Source: Betaproteobacteria bacterium
Lineage (GTDB): Bacteria > Pseudomonadota > Gammaproteobacteria > Burkholderiales > Rhodocyclaceae
Assembly (NCBI GenBank): GCA_009779265.1
Contig: WREP01000024.1
Location: 1 to 38,377 of the forward strand
Length of the DNA stretch: 38,377 nt
Reading direction: 5' to 3'
Of this stretch, positions 8,398 through 15,805 are shown piece after piece. Numbering within the stretch: the first letter of the stretch is position 1; every line of letters starts with the position of its first letter. The translations under genes were made by a program, and so were the position numbers. The notes beneath the pieces are model-generated. The model was not told where the DNA came from, made no database searches, and worked only from the letters and a program-made list of their open reading frames with translations.

Positions 8398-9688
8398 CCG
8401 CGCCGCCCTTCAATCCGCGCTGGCCGACGGCGGTGGCCTCGATCTTGCGGCGCTGGCCGTCAGCCATCCGTCGCTGTTCTCGGCGGCGGCAATCGCGCTG
8501 CCAGCGGCGACGCTGGCGGCGATGCGCGATCTGGTGGCGGCGATTGAAGCGGTGGTTGCGCTGCCGGGGTATCGGAGCCGTGTCTTGGCATGGGCGCCGA
8601 CTCATGCCGATTTAGCTTCGCGCGCGGAGAAAGTCCTCTCCCTCGCCCCCGCTTGCGGGGGAGAGGGCCGGGGTGAGGGGGGGGCGACGGCCGCTGCCCC
8701 TCACCCCAACCCTCTCCCCGCAGGCGGGGAGAGGGGGAGTTGTGCCCGTGGCGTTTTTCTCGGCTACGACTTCCATCTGGTCGATGGCCAGCCGCGCCTG
8801 ATCGAGATCAACACCAATGCCGGCGGCGGCATGCTCAACGCCTGCCTGTTGCGCGCCCACGGCGCTGTTGATGCCGCCGACCGCGTCGAAGCGGACTTCG
8901 TCGCCATGTTCCGCGAGGAATGGCGTCTGTCGCGCGGCGATGCGCCGCTAAAGCGCATCGCCATTGTCGACGAACAGCCGGAACAGCAATATCTGGCCCC
9001 GGAATTTGCGCTCTTCCGCCGCCTGTTCGAGCGCCACGGTATCGCCGCCGTGGTCGCCGATCCGGCAGAATTCACGCGCAGTGGCAACCGTCTGCTGTAT
9101 CAAGGCGAAACGGTGGATCTGATCTACAACCGGCTCACCGACTTTTCCCTCGCCGACCCGGCCCATGCCGAACTGCGCGCCGCCCTTGCCGCCGATGGCG
9201 TGGTCGTCACGCCGCATCCCTTCGCTCATGCGCTCTATGCCGACAAACGCAATCTGATGCTGCTTTCCGATCCCGCGGTGCTCGACGAATTCGCCGTGCC
9301 GCCCGCGGCCCGCGCCGCGCTGCTGGCCGGCGTGCCGCGCACGATGCTGGTGCGGGCGGAGGGGGGCGCGCAATTATTATGGGCCGGACGTAAAGGCTGG
9401 TTCTTCAAGCCCGCCGCCGGTTTCGGCAGCCGTGCCGCCTATCGCGGCGACAAGCTGACCAAGCGCGTGTTCGAGGACATTCTGCAAGGCGGCTATATTG
9501 CCCAGGAAATCGCGCCGCCCTCGGAACATGTGGTATCGGTCGAAGGCGAGCCGCAACGGATGAAGGCCGACTTCCGTGCCTATGTCTATCAGGGCCGCGT
9601 CCAGTTGTTCGCCGCCCGGCTGTACCAAGGACAGACCACCAATTTCCGCACCCCCGGCGGCGGCTTCGCCCCGGTTTTCGCCATCTGA
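8390..9688 (+). CDS. ATP-grasp-like protein carrying an in-frame palindromic repeat insertion
   Basis: A 432-residue protein starting at the ATG at 8390, overlapping the end of yoaA by 8 bp. The C-terminal half looks like an ATP-grasp ligase fold: GWFFKPAAGFGSRAAYRGDK as the lysine/glycine-rich nucleotide loop, GGYIAQEIAPPSE as hinge, then MKADFRAYVYQGR and TTNFRTPGGGFAPVF as the acid/Asn metal region. An earlier LIEINTNAGGG resembles another acidic ATP-grasp strand. The substrate is unknown. Residues about 83-117 are encoded by a GC-rich palindromic repeat (8636-8739) that stays in frame between ASRAE and FLGYDFHLVDGQPRLIE. It precedes the molybdenum cofactor genes, but I see no direct link. 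A GTG at 8363 is an alternative start. Confidence 0.72.
   Translation: MFDRAALQSALADGGGLDLAALAVSHPSLFSAAAIALPAATLAAMRDLVAAIEAVVALPGYRSRVLAWAPTHADLASRAEKVLSLAPACGGEGRGEGGATAAAPHPNPLPAGGERGSCARGVFLGYDFHLVDGQPRLIEINTNAGGGMLNACLLRAHGAVDAADRVEADFVAMFREEWRLSRGDAPLKRIAIVDEQPEQQYLAPEFALFRRLFERHGIAAVVADPAEFTRSGNRLLYQGETVDLIYNRLTDFSLADPAHAELRAALAADGVVVTPHPFAHALYADKRNLMLLSDPAVLDEFAVPPAARAALLAGVPRTMLVRAEGGAQLLWAGRKGWFFKPAAGFGSRAAYRGDKLTKRVFEDILQGGYIAQEIAPPSEHVVSVEGEPQRMKADFRAYVYQGRVQLFAARLYQGQTTNFRTPGGGFAPVFAI
8636..8739. repeat. GC-rich double-hairpin repeat inside the ATP-grasp gene
   Basis: Two hairpins lie back to back. The left one (8636-8680) is CTCTCCCTCGCCCCC, then GCTT, then GCGGGGGAGAGGG, ending GGGGTGAGGGG. 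The right one (8697-8739) starts CCCCTCACCCCAACCCTCTC and folds through CCCCGCAGGCGGGG. The outer GGTGAGGGG and CCCCTCACC also pair. This CCCTCACCCCAACCCTCTCC family is widespread between proteobacterial genes. Here it is translated, giving the telltale PHPNPLPAGGERG. Confidence 0.88.
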
Positions 9689-9705
9689 ACGGATAAAATG
9701 CGGCC

Positions 9706-10203
9706 ATGAAAGTATTCGGTATCGCCGGCTGGTCCGGCTCCGGCAAGACCACCCTGGTGGAAAAACTGATTCCCCATTTCGTCGCCCGCGGCCTCACGGT
9801 GTCGGTCATCAAGCACACCCATCACGGTTTCGACATCGACCGTCCGGGCAAGGATTCCTACCGCCACCGCGCCGCTGGGGCGAGCGAGGTGCTGCTTTCG
9901 TGCAACGAGCGCTGGGTATTGATGCGTGAGGGCGGCGAGGCCGATCTCGACGGACTGCTCGGCCGTCTGGCGCCGTGCGATCTGGTGCTGATCGAGGGCT
10001 TCAAGCAAGAACCCGTGCCGAAGCTGGAAGTTCATCGTCTGGCCAACGGCAAGCCGCCGCTTTTTCCCGAGCGCCGCGACATCGTCGCCGTTGCCACCGA
10101 CGCTGCCCTCGACACCGCCTTGCCCTGCCTGGCGCTCGATGACGTCGAGGGCATCGCCGATTTCGTGATGACCACTCTTGAATTGCCGGAGCGCCCATGC
10201 TGA
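9706..10203 (+). CDS. mobB: MobB, molybdopterin-guanine dinucleotide biosynthesis adaptor
   Basis: A 165-residue P-loop GTP-binding protein, the accessory partner of MobA in adding GMP to molybdopterin. The P-loop GWSGSGKTT is at residues 8-16. It is followed by the family signature VIKHTHHGFDIDRPGKDSYRH and later by LVLIEGFKQEPVPKLEVHR. The ATG at 9706 lies 17 bp after the preceding gene, and its end overlaps moeA by 7 bp. The order mobB-moeA-moaD with overlaps indicates one operon for molybdenum cofactor synthesis. Confidence 0.95.
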   Translation: MKVFGIAGWSGSGKTTLVEKLIPHFVARGLTVSVIKHTHHGFDIDRPGKDSYRHRAAGASEVLLSCNERWVLMREGGEADLDGLLGRLAPCDLVLIEGFKQEPVPKLEVHRLANGKPPLFPERRDIVAVATDAALDTALPCLALDDVEGIADFVMTTLELPERPC

Positions 10204-11408
10204 CTTTTGAACAAGCCCTCGACCAGTTGCTGGCTGCCGCCCAGCCGGTTGTCGAAAACCGCAGCCTGCCGTTGACCGTTATTGCTGGCCGCGTACTGGC
10301 GGCGGCGCAGTTCGCCACCGTCGATTCGCCGCCGCTCGACAACTCGGCCATGGACGGCTACGCCGTGCGTCTGGCCGACGTCACCGCCGCCGGCGTTTGC
10401 CTGCCGGTCAGCCAGCGCATTGTCGCCGGCAACCTTGGCGAGCCGCTGCGGGCGGGCACCGCCGCCCGCATCTTTACCGGCGCTCCGGTGCCGCCCGGCG
10501 CCGAGGCGGTCATCATGCAGGAACGCTGCGCGGCCAGTGGCGAAACGGTCGTCATCAACCATGTGCCGCGCGCGGGCGAGAACATCCGCCGCGCTGGCGA
10601 GGACATGGCCGCCGGCAGCGAAATTCTCCGTGCCGGCATCCGGCTGCGGCCACAGGATCTGGCCCTGGCCGCTTCGGGCGGCCTGCCGGAACTGCCGGTC
10701 TGCCGCCGTCTGCGCGTCGGCGTCTTTTTCACCGGCGACGAACTGGCGCAGCCGGGCGAGCCGCTGCCGCCGGGCGGCATCTACAACAGCAACCGCTACG
10801 CGCTGCGGGCGCTGCTCGAAGGGCTGGGCTGCGAAGTGCGCGATCTCGGCACGGTGCCGGACAGCCTGGCGGCGACCCGCGAGGCGCTCAGGAAAGTCGC
10901 CGCCGATAACGATCTGATCGTCACCAGCGGCGGCGTTTCGGTCGGCGAGGAAGATCACGTCAAGCCGGCGGTCGAGGCCGAAGGCCGGCTCGATTTGTGG
11001 AAAATCGCCATCAAGCCGGGCAAACCGCTGGCCTTTGGCGCCGTGCGGCGCAATAAAGGCGATGGCGAGGCGTGGTTCATCGGCCTGCCGGGCAACCCGG
11101 TTTCGGCCTTCGTCACCTTCCTCGTCCTCGTCCGGCCCTTCGTGCTGCGCTTGCAGGGCGTGGCCGACGTCGCTCCGCGCAGCTTCGCGCTGCGCGCCGA
11201 TTTCGACTGGCCGCGACTGGAAGGCCGCACCGAATTCCTGCGCTGCCGGATCAATGCCGACGGCGGCGTCGAACCCTATCGCAATCAGGGTTCCGGCGTC
11301 GCCACCTCGCTCTGCTGGGGCGACGGTCTGGTGCAGGCGCCGCCGGACAGCGCCATCGCGCGCGGCGATCAGGTGCGTTTCATCCCCTTTTCGGAATTGC
11401 TGTCATGA
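10197..11408 (+). CDS. moeA: MoeA, molybdopterin molybdenumtransferase
   Basis: A 403-residue MoeA, which inserts molybdate into adenylylated molybdopterin. Visible signatures are SPPLDNSAMDGYAVR near residue 45, the FTGAPVPPGAEAVIMQE segment, the MoCF-domain loop VTSGGVSVGEEDHVK, and FIGLPGNPVSAFVTF. A beta-rich C-terminal domain ends the protein. It starts inside mobB and ends in an ATGA overlap with moaD. No interruption or missing motif was seen. Confidence 0.96.
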   Translation: MLTFEQALDQLLAAAQPVVENRSLPLTVIAGRVLAAAQFATVDSPPLDNSAMDGYAVRLADVTAAGVCLPVSQRIVAGNLGEPLRAGTAARIFTGAPVPPGAEAVIMQERCAASGETVVINHVPRAGENIRRAGEDMAAGSEILRAGIRLRPQDLALAASGGLPELPVCRRLRVGVFFTGDELAQPGEPLPPGGIYNSNRYALRALLEGLGCEVRDLGTVPDSLAATREALRKVAADNDLIVTSGGVSVGEEDHVKPAVEAEGRLDLWKIAIKPGKPLAFGAVRRNKGDGEAWFIGLPGNPVSAFVTFLVLVRPFVLRLQGVADVAPRSFALRADFDWPRLEGRTEFLRCRINADGGVEPYRNQGSGVATSLCWGDGLVQAPPDSAIARGDQVRFIPFSELLS

Positions 11409-11653
11409 GCGTGAAAGTGCTTTATTTCGCCGGTTTGCGCGAGGCCCTCGGTTGTGCCGACGAGCGCCTCGAACTGCCGGCCGGCGTCGCCACCGTCGGC
11501 CAATTGCGCGACTGGTTGGTCAGCCAGGGGCGCGGCAAGCTGGCCAGCGCCAAGAATTTGCGCTGCGCCGTCAATCAGGACATGGCCGGTTTCGAGGCGG
11601 CGGTCGCCGATGGCGACGAAATCGCCTTCTTCCCGCCCGTCACCGGCGGCTAA
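11405..11653 (+). CDS. moaD: MoaD, molybdopterin synthase small (sulfur carrier) subunit
   Basis: An 82-residue ubiquitin-fold protein (SVKVLYFAGLREALG at the start, ADGDEIAFFPPVTGG at the end). The C-terminal Gly-Gly is the site that is adenylylated and converted to a thiocarboxylate, donating sulfur to precursor Z through MoaE. The ATG overlaps the moeA stop (ATGA, 11405-11408), giving translational coupling. moaE is not adjacent; a palindromic repeat and ylqF follow instead. Confidence 0.95.
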   Translation: MSVKVLYFAGLREALGCADERLELPAGVATVGQLRDWLVSQGRGKLASAKNLRCAVNQDMAGFEAAVADGDEIAFFPPVTGG

Positions 11654-11668
11654 AAAATGCCGCTATTT

Positions 11669-11767
11669 CTGGATTGCTTCGTCGCTTCGCTCCTCGCAAT
11701 GACAGCCGTCATTGCGAGCGCAGCGAAGCAATCCAGTTTCGTACAGTCTTAAATCAAAACCGCTCTA
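11669..11767. repeat. Dispersed palindromic element, copy 1 (core plus tail)
   Basis: The core (11669-11736) begins CTGGATTGCTTCGTCGCTTC, reaches a centre at CAATGACAGCCGTCATTG, and returns as the complement ending GCAATCCAG. A tail at 11748-11767 is, on the minus strand, TAGAGCGGTTTTGATTTAAG. It lies 15 bp after moaD and just before ylqF. The core can form a long hairpin. Confidence 0.85.
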
Positions 11768-11784
11768 AAGGTCAAAAGCACGCC

Positions 11785-12690
11785 ATGTCGATTCAATGGT
11801 TCCCGGGGCACATGACCTCGGCTCGCAAGAAAGCCGCCGAAACGCTGGCCGTGGCCGATGTCGTGGTCGAGGTGCTCGATGCCCGCCTGCCGGCGGCTTC
11901 CAGCAATCCGATGATCGGCGAGCTGCGCGCCTTCCGCCAGCGGCCCTGCCTCAAGATATTGAACAAGGCCGATCTCGCCGATCCGGCGGCGACCCGCGCC
12001 TGGTTGCAGCACTTTTCCGCGCAGCCGGGCGTTTCCGCCGTCGCCATTTCCTGCAAGAAGGCTGGCGACGTGGCGAAAATTCCGGCGCTGGCGCAAAAAC
12101 TGGCGCCGCACCGCAGCGATGCCGTCAAACCCCTGCGCCTCATGATCATGGGCATTCCCAATGTCGGCAAATCGACCCTGCTCAACGCCCTGGTCAAGAA
12201 AAAAGTCGCCGCCGTCGGCGACCAGCCGGCGGTGACCAAGAGCCAGCAGCGCATCGACATCAACCCGCGCCTGACCCTCTACGACACGCCCGGCATGCTC
12301 TGGCCGAAAATCGCCGCGCCGGTCGACGGCCTGATGCTCGCCGCCAGTCATGCCGTCGGCGTCAATGCTTACATCGGCGAGGATGTTGCCTTTTTTCTCG
12401 CCGATTATCTGCTCCAGGTTTATCCGGCGCTGCTCACCGCCCGCTACGGCTTTGCCGTCGACGGTCTGGATGGCGTCGCCATCATCGAGGCGGTGGCGAA
12501 AAAGCGCGGCTGCCGGCAGCCGGGCGGCGAATGGGATATGGAAAAGGCGGCGGCGGTGCTGCTCACCGACTACCGCAGCGGCGCCCTGGGCCGCATCAGT
12601 CTGGAAACCCCGGCGCTACGCGAAGCCCGGCAGGCGGCGGGAATAGCTCCGGTGGTTGTCGACCAGAGCAATATTGATTCAAGCCTGTAA
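11785..12690 (+). CDS. ylqF: YlqF/RbgA ribosome-biogenesis GTPase
   Basis: A 301-residue circularly permuted GTPase. The motif order is G4 NKAD (60-63), G5 around ISCKK (88-92), G1 GIPNVGKST (123-131), then G3 DTPG (167-170). It begins with the characteristic IQWFPGHMTSARKK. Homologues act in late assembly of the large ribosomal subunit. The ATG at 11785 was chosen from this conserved start; the open frame extends further upstream only across moaD in another phase. The last codons (D-S-S-L and stop) lie within the tail of a dispersed palindromic repeat, so the C terminus may have been altered by it. Confidence 0.95.
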   Translation: MSIQWFPGHMTSARKKAAETLAVADVVVEVLDARLPAASSNPMIGELRAFRQRPCLKILNKADLADPAATRAWLQHFSAQPGVSAVAISCKKAGDVAKIPALAQKLAPHRSDAVKPLRLMIMGIPNVGKSTLLNALVKKKVAAVGDQPAVTKSQQRIDINPRLTLYDTPGMLWPKIAAPVDGLMLAASHAVGVNAYIGEDVAFFLADYLLQVYPALLTARYGFAVDGLDGVAIIEAVAKKRGCRQPGGEWDMEKAAAVLLTDYRSGALGRISLETPALREARQAAGIAPVVVDQSNIDSSL

Positions 12691-12785
12691 GTACGAAGCT
12701 GGATTGCTGCGCTCGCAATGACGCCTGCTACTGTCATTGCGGGGAGCGAAGCGACGAAGCAATCCAGATTTGAATCAAAACCGCT
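12677..12785. repeat. Dispersed palindromic element, copy 2 (core with tails on both sides)
   Basis: The core is 12699-12767, from CTGGATTGCTGCGCTCGCAA to its partner ending GCAATCCAG. The left flank GATTCAAGCCTG starts at 12677 and includes the end and stop codon of ylqF. The right flank at 12770-12785 reads, on the minus strand, AGCGGTTTTGATTCAA. Tails in opposite orientation on both sides show that the repeat unit is larger than its hairpin. Confidence 0.85.
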
Positions 12786-12798
12786 GTGCACGCCCTGA

Positions 12799-13242
12799 TC
12801 AGCACCTTCCTTCGCTGCGGCAGGCGGCGACCGATACGACCGGCCGCTTTTCCGCGATCCAGCCCTTGATGCCTGCCGTGACGTTATAGACGGTGGCGTA
12901 ACCGGCCTGCTCCGACAGAAAACGGCTGACGGTGCGCGTGATGCTGCCGGTGCTGCAAATGACGATGACCGGCTGATCCGACTGGGCGTAGGGCTGTATT
13001 TTTTTCAGCCAGGCCGCTGGGGCGGCCTCACCGCGTGCGTTGTAGAAGGAGCTCAGCCTGCTGCCGGCGATGATGCCCGTTGCTTCCCATTCCGCGGGCG
13101 GGCGGATGTCGATGAGCAGCACGCCATTCTGCATGAGCCGGGCCAGTTCGGCATTGTCGATGTCAATCGTTTCGGCGCGGGCGGCGAAACCCGCCAGCGC
13201 AAGGCAAGCGGCGAGAAGGAGAGAGCGAGCGCAGGAAGGCAT
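12799..13242 (-). CDS. Secreted rhodanese-like protein, paralogue A (altered active-site loop)
   Basis: A 147-residue protein with a clear signal peptide (CARSLLLAACLALAGFAARA, cleavage before ETID) and one rhodanese domain. I start it at the ATG at 13242, where the signal peptide begins. The putative active-site cysteine is in VIVICSTGSITRT. Canonical single-domain rhodaneses have Cys-Arg-x-Gly-x-Arg; here those arginines are Ser and Ile. The neighbouring paralogue at 13574-14029 keeps CRTGNR. The proteins are otherwise about three-quarters identical by eye, including the C-terminal ACRSE-x-x-C. This copy may have lost or changed sulfurtransferase activity. Confidence 0.85.
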   Translation of the reverse strand: MPSCARSLLLAACLALAGFAARAETIDIDNAELARLMQNGVLLIDIRPPAEWEATGIIAGSRLSSFYNARGEAAPAAWLKKIQPYAQSDQPVIVICSTGSITRTVSRFLSEQAGYATVYNVTAGIKGWIAEKRPVVSVAACRSEGRC

Positions 13243-13335
13243 GGGCGTTTCCAGAGCAGAGAATACCTTGATTATGTTCTCCCTGCTGCGGATGAAAATT
13301 AACACGCGCTAATAATAATGCCACCGGTGATTGCG

Positions 13336-13527
13336 CAGGGCAATCGCGTGAATGCTGACGCCATAAAAACCACCCCTCCCCGACCCTCCCCTCCGGGCTG
13401 CGCCCGCAAGGGAGGGGGCCAAGCTTGCAGCGCGCGCCGGTTTTCTCCCTCACTTGCGAAGCAGGGGAGGGCCGGGGAGGGGTTGTCGGCCACGACAACA
13501 GCACTCATGCGATTGACCTGGGTGACT
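13336..13527. repeat. Nested inverted repeat between the two rhodanese genes
   Basis: The 331-bp gap between the paralogues holds no gene. Its inner arms are CCCCTCCCCGACCCTCCCC (13373-13391) and GGGGAGGGCCGGGGAGGGG (13464-13482), with one mismatch. Outer sequences also pair: CAGGGCAATCGCGTGAATGC at 13336-13355 against the complement of 13500-13521. A related copy of the outer motif plus a C-rich hairpin is found at 28547-28615. Confidence 0.78.
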
Positions 13528-13573
13528 GCGCCGCAGCGCGGCTTGGTCAGGGATTTTTCGCGTGCTCCGCGAT

Positions 13574-14029
13574 TCAGCAGCTTGCTTCGCTGCGGCAGGC
13601 GGCGATTACCGGGCTTGCCGGCACGACCGGCCGCCTTTCCTTGAGCCAGCCCTTGATGCCTGCCGTGACGTTATAGACGGTGGCGTAACCAGCCTGCTCC
13701 GATAGAAAGCGGCTGACGGCGCGAGTACGGTTGCCGGTGCGGCAGATGACGATCACCGGCTGATCCGGGCGGGCGTAGGGTTTGATCTTTTCCAGCCAGG
13801 CCGCCGGATTGGACTCGCCGCGTTCGTTGAAAAAGGTGTTCAGCCTGCTGCCGGCGATGACGCCCGTTGTCTCCCATTCCGAGGGCAGGCGGACGTCGAT
13901 GAGCGGCGCGCCATCCTGTATGAGCCGGGCCAGTTCGGCATTGTCGATGTCGATCGTTTCGGCGTGGGCGGCGAAACCCGCAAGCGCGAGACAAGCGGCG
14001 AGGAGAAGAGAGCGAACACAGGAACGCAT
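13574..14029 (-). CDS. Secreted rhodanese-like protein, paralogue B (canonical active-site loop)
   Basis: A 151-residue protein with a signal peptide (CVRSLLLAACLALAGFAAHA) and a single rhodanese domain. The active-site loop is CRTGNR within VIVICRTGNRTRAVS, as expected for a sulfurtransferase or sulfur-binding rhodanese. Conserved RLPSEWETTGVIAGS and VYNVTAGIKGWL segments are present. It is a tandem duplicate of the gene at 12799-13242, separated by a repeat-filled gap. The export signal places it in the periplasm. The substrate is unknown. Confidence 0.88.
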   Translation of the reverse strand: MRSCVRSLLLAACLALAGFAAHAETIDIDNAELARLIQDGAPLIDVRLPSEWETTGVIAGSRLNTFFNERGESNPAAWLEKIKPYARPDQPVIVICRTGNRTRAVSRFLSEQAGYATVYNVTAGIKGWLKERRPVVPASPVIAACRSEASC

Positions 14030-14085
14030 GGGGGTTTCCAGGGCAGCGAAGGCTGTGATTATAGACTGCTATTGACGGACGGAAA

Positions 14086-15027
14086 TCAGTACGCGCCGAT
14101 GAGGATGCCGCCGCTCAGGGCAATCGAGAACAGCATTTGCAGCCGCGCCGCCATGACGTCGCCTTCCTTGATGCGCGCCGGTTCGTCGACTTCGGCGCGG
14201 CCGATGTAGCGGATGTTGCGCCAGGCCATCGGCGCGGTGAGAAAGACCAGCAGCGTCCAGGCATCGAGGATGCTGGCGGCGGCCATCAGCGCCACGGCGA
14301 GATAGGCCGTGCCGAGCAGAAGGGCGTATTCCGCCTTGGCGGCGCGGATGCCGAGCAGGATCGGCATCGTCCTGATGGGAACGCGGCGGTCGTGGGCGAT
14401 GTCGCGGGTATTGTTGGCGAGCAGGATATTGGTGGTCAGGCAGGCCAGCGGCAGCGCCAGATACCAGGCGGCGCGCGGCACCTCGCCGATGAGCGCGAAC
14501 ACCGTGCCGGCGACCATCAAGGGGCCGAATAGCGTGAAAATCACCAGTTCGCCGAGCGCGGCATATTTGAAGCGGGTATAAAAAACGCCGCCGAAACAAC
14601 CGGCAAGGCCGAACCAGAGCAGCGTCCAACTGGTGAAATGAATCATCACGAAGCCGAGGATGGTGCCCAAGCCGACCAGCGCGAAACCGGCGCGCAGAAA
14701 GGCGGGCGGCGGCAGTTCGCCATTGACCAGAAGGCGGCTGGAACCGTAGGTGTCGGGGCGGTCGACGCCGCTTTTCCAGTCGTGGTAATCGCTGATCAGG
14801 TTGGCGCCGAGGTGGTAGCTGATGCCGGCCACCGCGACCAGCGGCAGCAGCCACCATGCGGGATCGGCCAGCCCCTGGCGGTGCAGCGAGAAAACATAGG
14901 CGCTGGCGACCAGAATCGGCATGGCCGAGGCAGGCAGCGAAAAAAGACGCAGGGCGCGAATCCAGAGCGTCATTTTTGTCGGCGCCCCGAGTCTTGCTGA
15001 TGGCATTTTTGTGTTTTTCTCTTTCAT
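14086..15027 (-). CDS. UbiA-family prenyltransferase, MenA-like
   Basis: A membrane protein of about 313 residues with many hydrophobic segments. It has the two acidic prenyl-diphosphate-binding motifs of the UbiA superfamily: NLISDYHDWKSGVDRPD in the first half and NNTRDIAHDRRVPIRTMPI in the second. The second motif and overall layout resemble 1,4-dihydroxy-2-naphthoate polyprenyltransferase (MenA), which would make demethylmenaquinone. No other menaquinone gene is in the window, so the substrate is uncertain. Starts at 15093, 15027 (MKEKNTK), 15003 (MPSARLG) or the MTLWIRALR methionine are all possible; 15027 is a compromise. It is divergent from the CPBP protease gene. Confidence 0.82.
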   Translation of the reverse strand: MKEKNTKMPSARLGAPTKMTLWIRALRLFSLPASAMPILVASAYVFSLHRQGLADPAWWLLPLVAVAGISYHLGANLISDYHDWKSGVDRPDTYGSSRLLVNGELPPPAFLRAGFALVGLGTILGFVMIHFTSWTLLWFGLAGCFGGVFYTRFKYAALGELVIFTLFGPLMVAGTVFALIGEVPRAAWYLALPLACLTTNILLANNTRDIAHDRRVPIRTMPILLGIRAAKAEYALLLGTAYLAVALMAAASILDAWTLLVFLTAPMAWRNIRYIGRAEVDEPARIKEGDVMAARLQMLFSIALSGGILIGAY

Positions 15028-15128
15028 TCCGCCGCTCTGTTTCCTTGATGGTGAACCGATTTGTTTCTGGAACGGGTCATTTTTCGCCACCATTCCAAAA
15101 AAATATGAATTATTGTATTTTAACCGCC

Positions 15129-15803
15129 ATGTTTCCCCTGTCCGCCAAAAAATGCGCTTCGCGCTCCATGCGGCCGTCCCGCGTGCTCATTGCTTCGCTG
15201 TTGCTGGCGGCGGCGCTCTGGGGCGTGATGTTTTCGCCGTGGACGGCGCCGCATATCCATTTCTGGCTGACGATGAGCGGCTCGGCGCTGCTCCTCGCCG
15301 CGCTCGGCCTGAAATTCGGCGGCTGGCGCGGACAGTGCCGCTTTTCGCCGCGCGAAATCGCGCTTGGCTTGGCTTCCGCGGCGCTTCTCTGGTGCATTTT
15401 CTACGCTGGCCACTATTTCAGCGGCCTGCTGTTCAGTTTTGCCCGGCCCCAGGTCGGGTCGATCTATGCCATGAAGGGCGCGGAAAATCCCTGGCTGCTC
15501 GCCGGCCTGTTGCTGTTCCTGATTGGCCCGGCGGAAGAAATTTTCTGGCGCGGCTTTTTGCAGCGCCGGCTCGCGGCCTGCTTCGCCGAGCGTGGCGGCA
15601 GGAGCGAAACCCGCGCCTGGTTGTTGAGCAGCCTGGCCTACGCGCTGGTGCATGTGTGGGCGTTCAATTTCATGCTGCTGGCCGCCGCGCTGGTCTGCGG
15701 CCTGTTCTGGGGCGCGCTTTACCGCTGGCGGAAAAACCTCGCGCCGGTGATCGTCTCCCATGCCCTATGGGATGTGGCGATTTTCATTCTCTTTCCCGTT
15801 TAG
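15129..15803 (+). CDS. CPBP-family intramembrane metalloprotease
   Basis: A 224-residue multi-spanning membrane protein of the CPBP/CAAX (type II) protease family. The diagnostic motif EExxxR is GPAEEIFWRGFLQRR with Glu136-Glu137. Later histidine-containing membrane segments AYALVHVWAFN and VIVSHALWD supply the remaining motifs. Members cleave membrane substrates or act in bacteriocin self-immunity; nothing here indicates the substrate. I start at the ATG at 15129. Starts at 15105 and 15168 are also in frame. It ends 2 bp from the convergent zinc-ribbon gene. Confidence 0.85.
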   Translation: MFPLSAKKCASRSMRPSRVLIASLLLAAALWGVMFSPWTAPHIHFWLTMSGSALLLAALGLKFGGWRGQCRFSPREIALGLASAALLWCIFYAGHYFSGLLFSFARPQVGSIYAMKGAENPWLLAGLLLFLIGPAEEIFWRGFLQRRLAACFAERGGRSETRAWLLSSLAYALVHVWAFNFMLLAAALVCGLFWGALYRWRKNLAPVIVSHALWDVAIFILFPV

Positions 15804-15805
15804 CC

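Noticed and set aside
10032..10958. 308-codon minus-strand frame opposite moeA
   Set aside because: It is a shadow of moeA, with no recognisable motifs and low-complexity composition.
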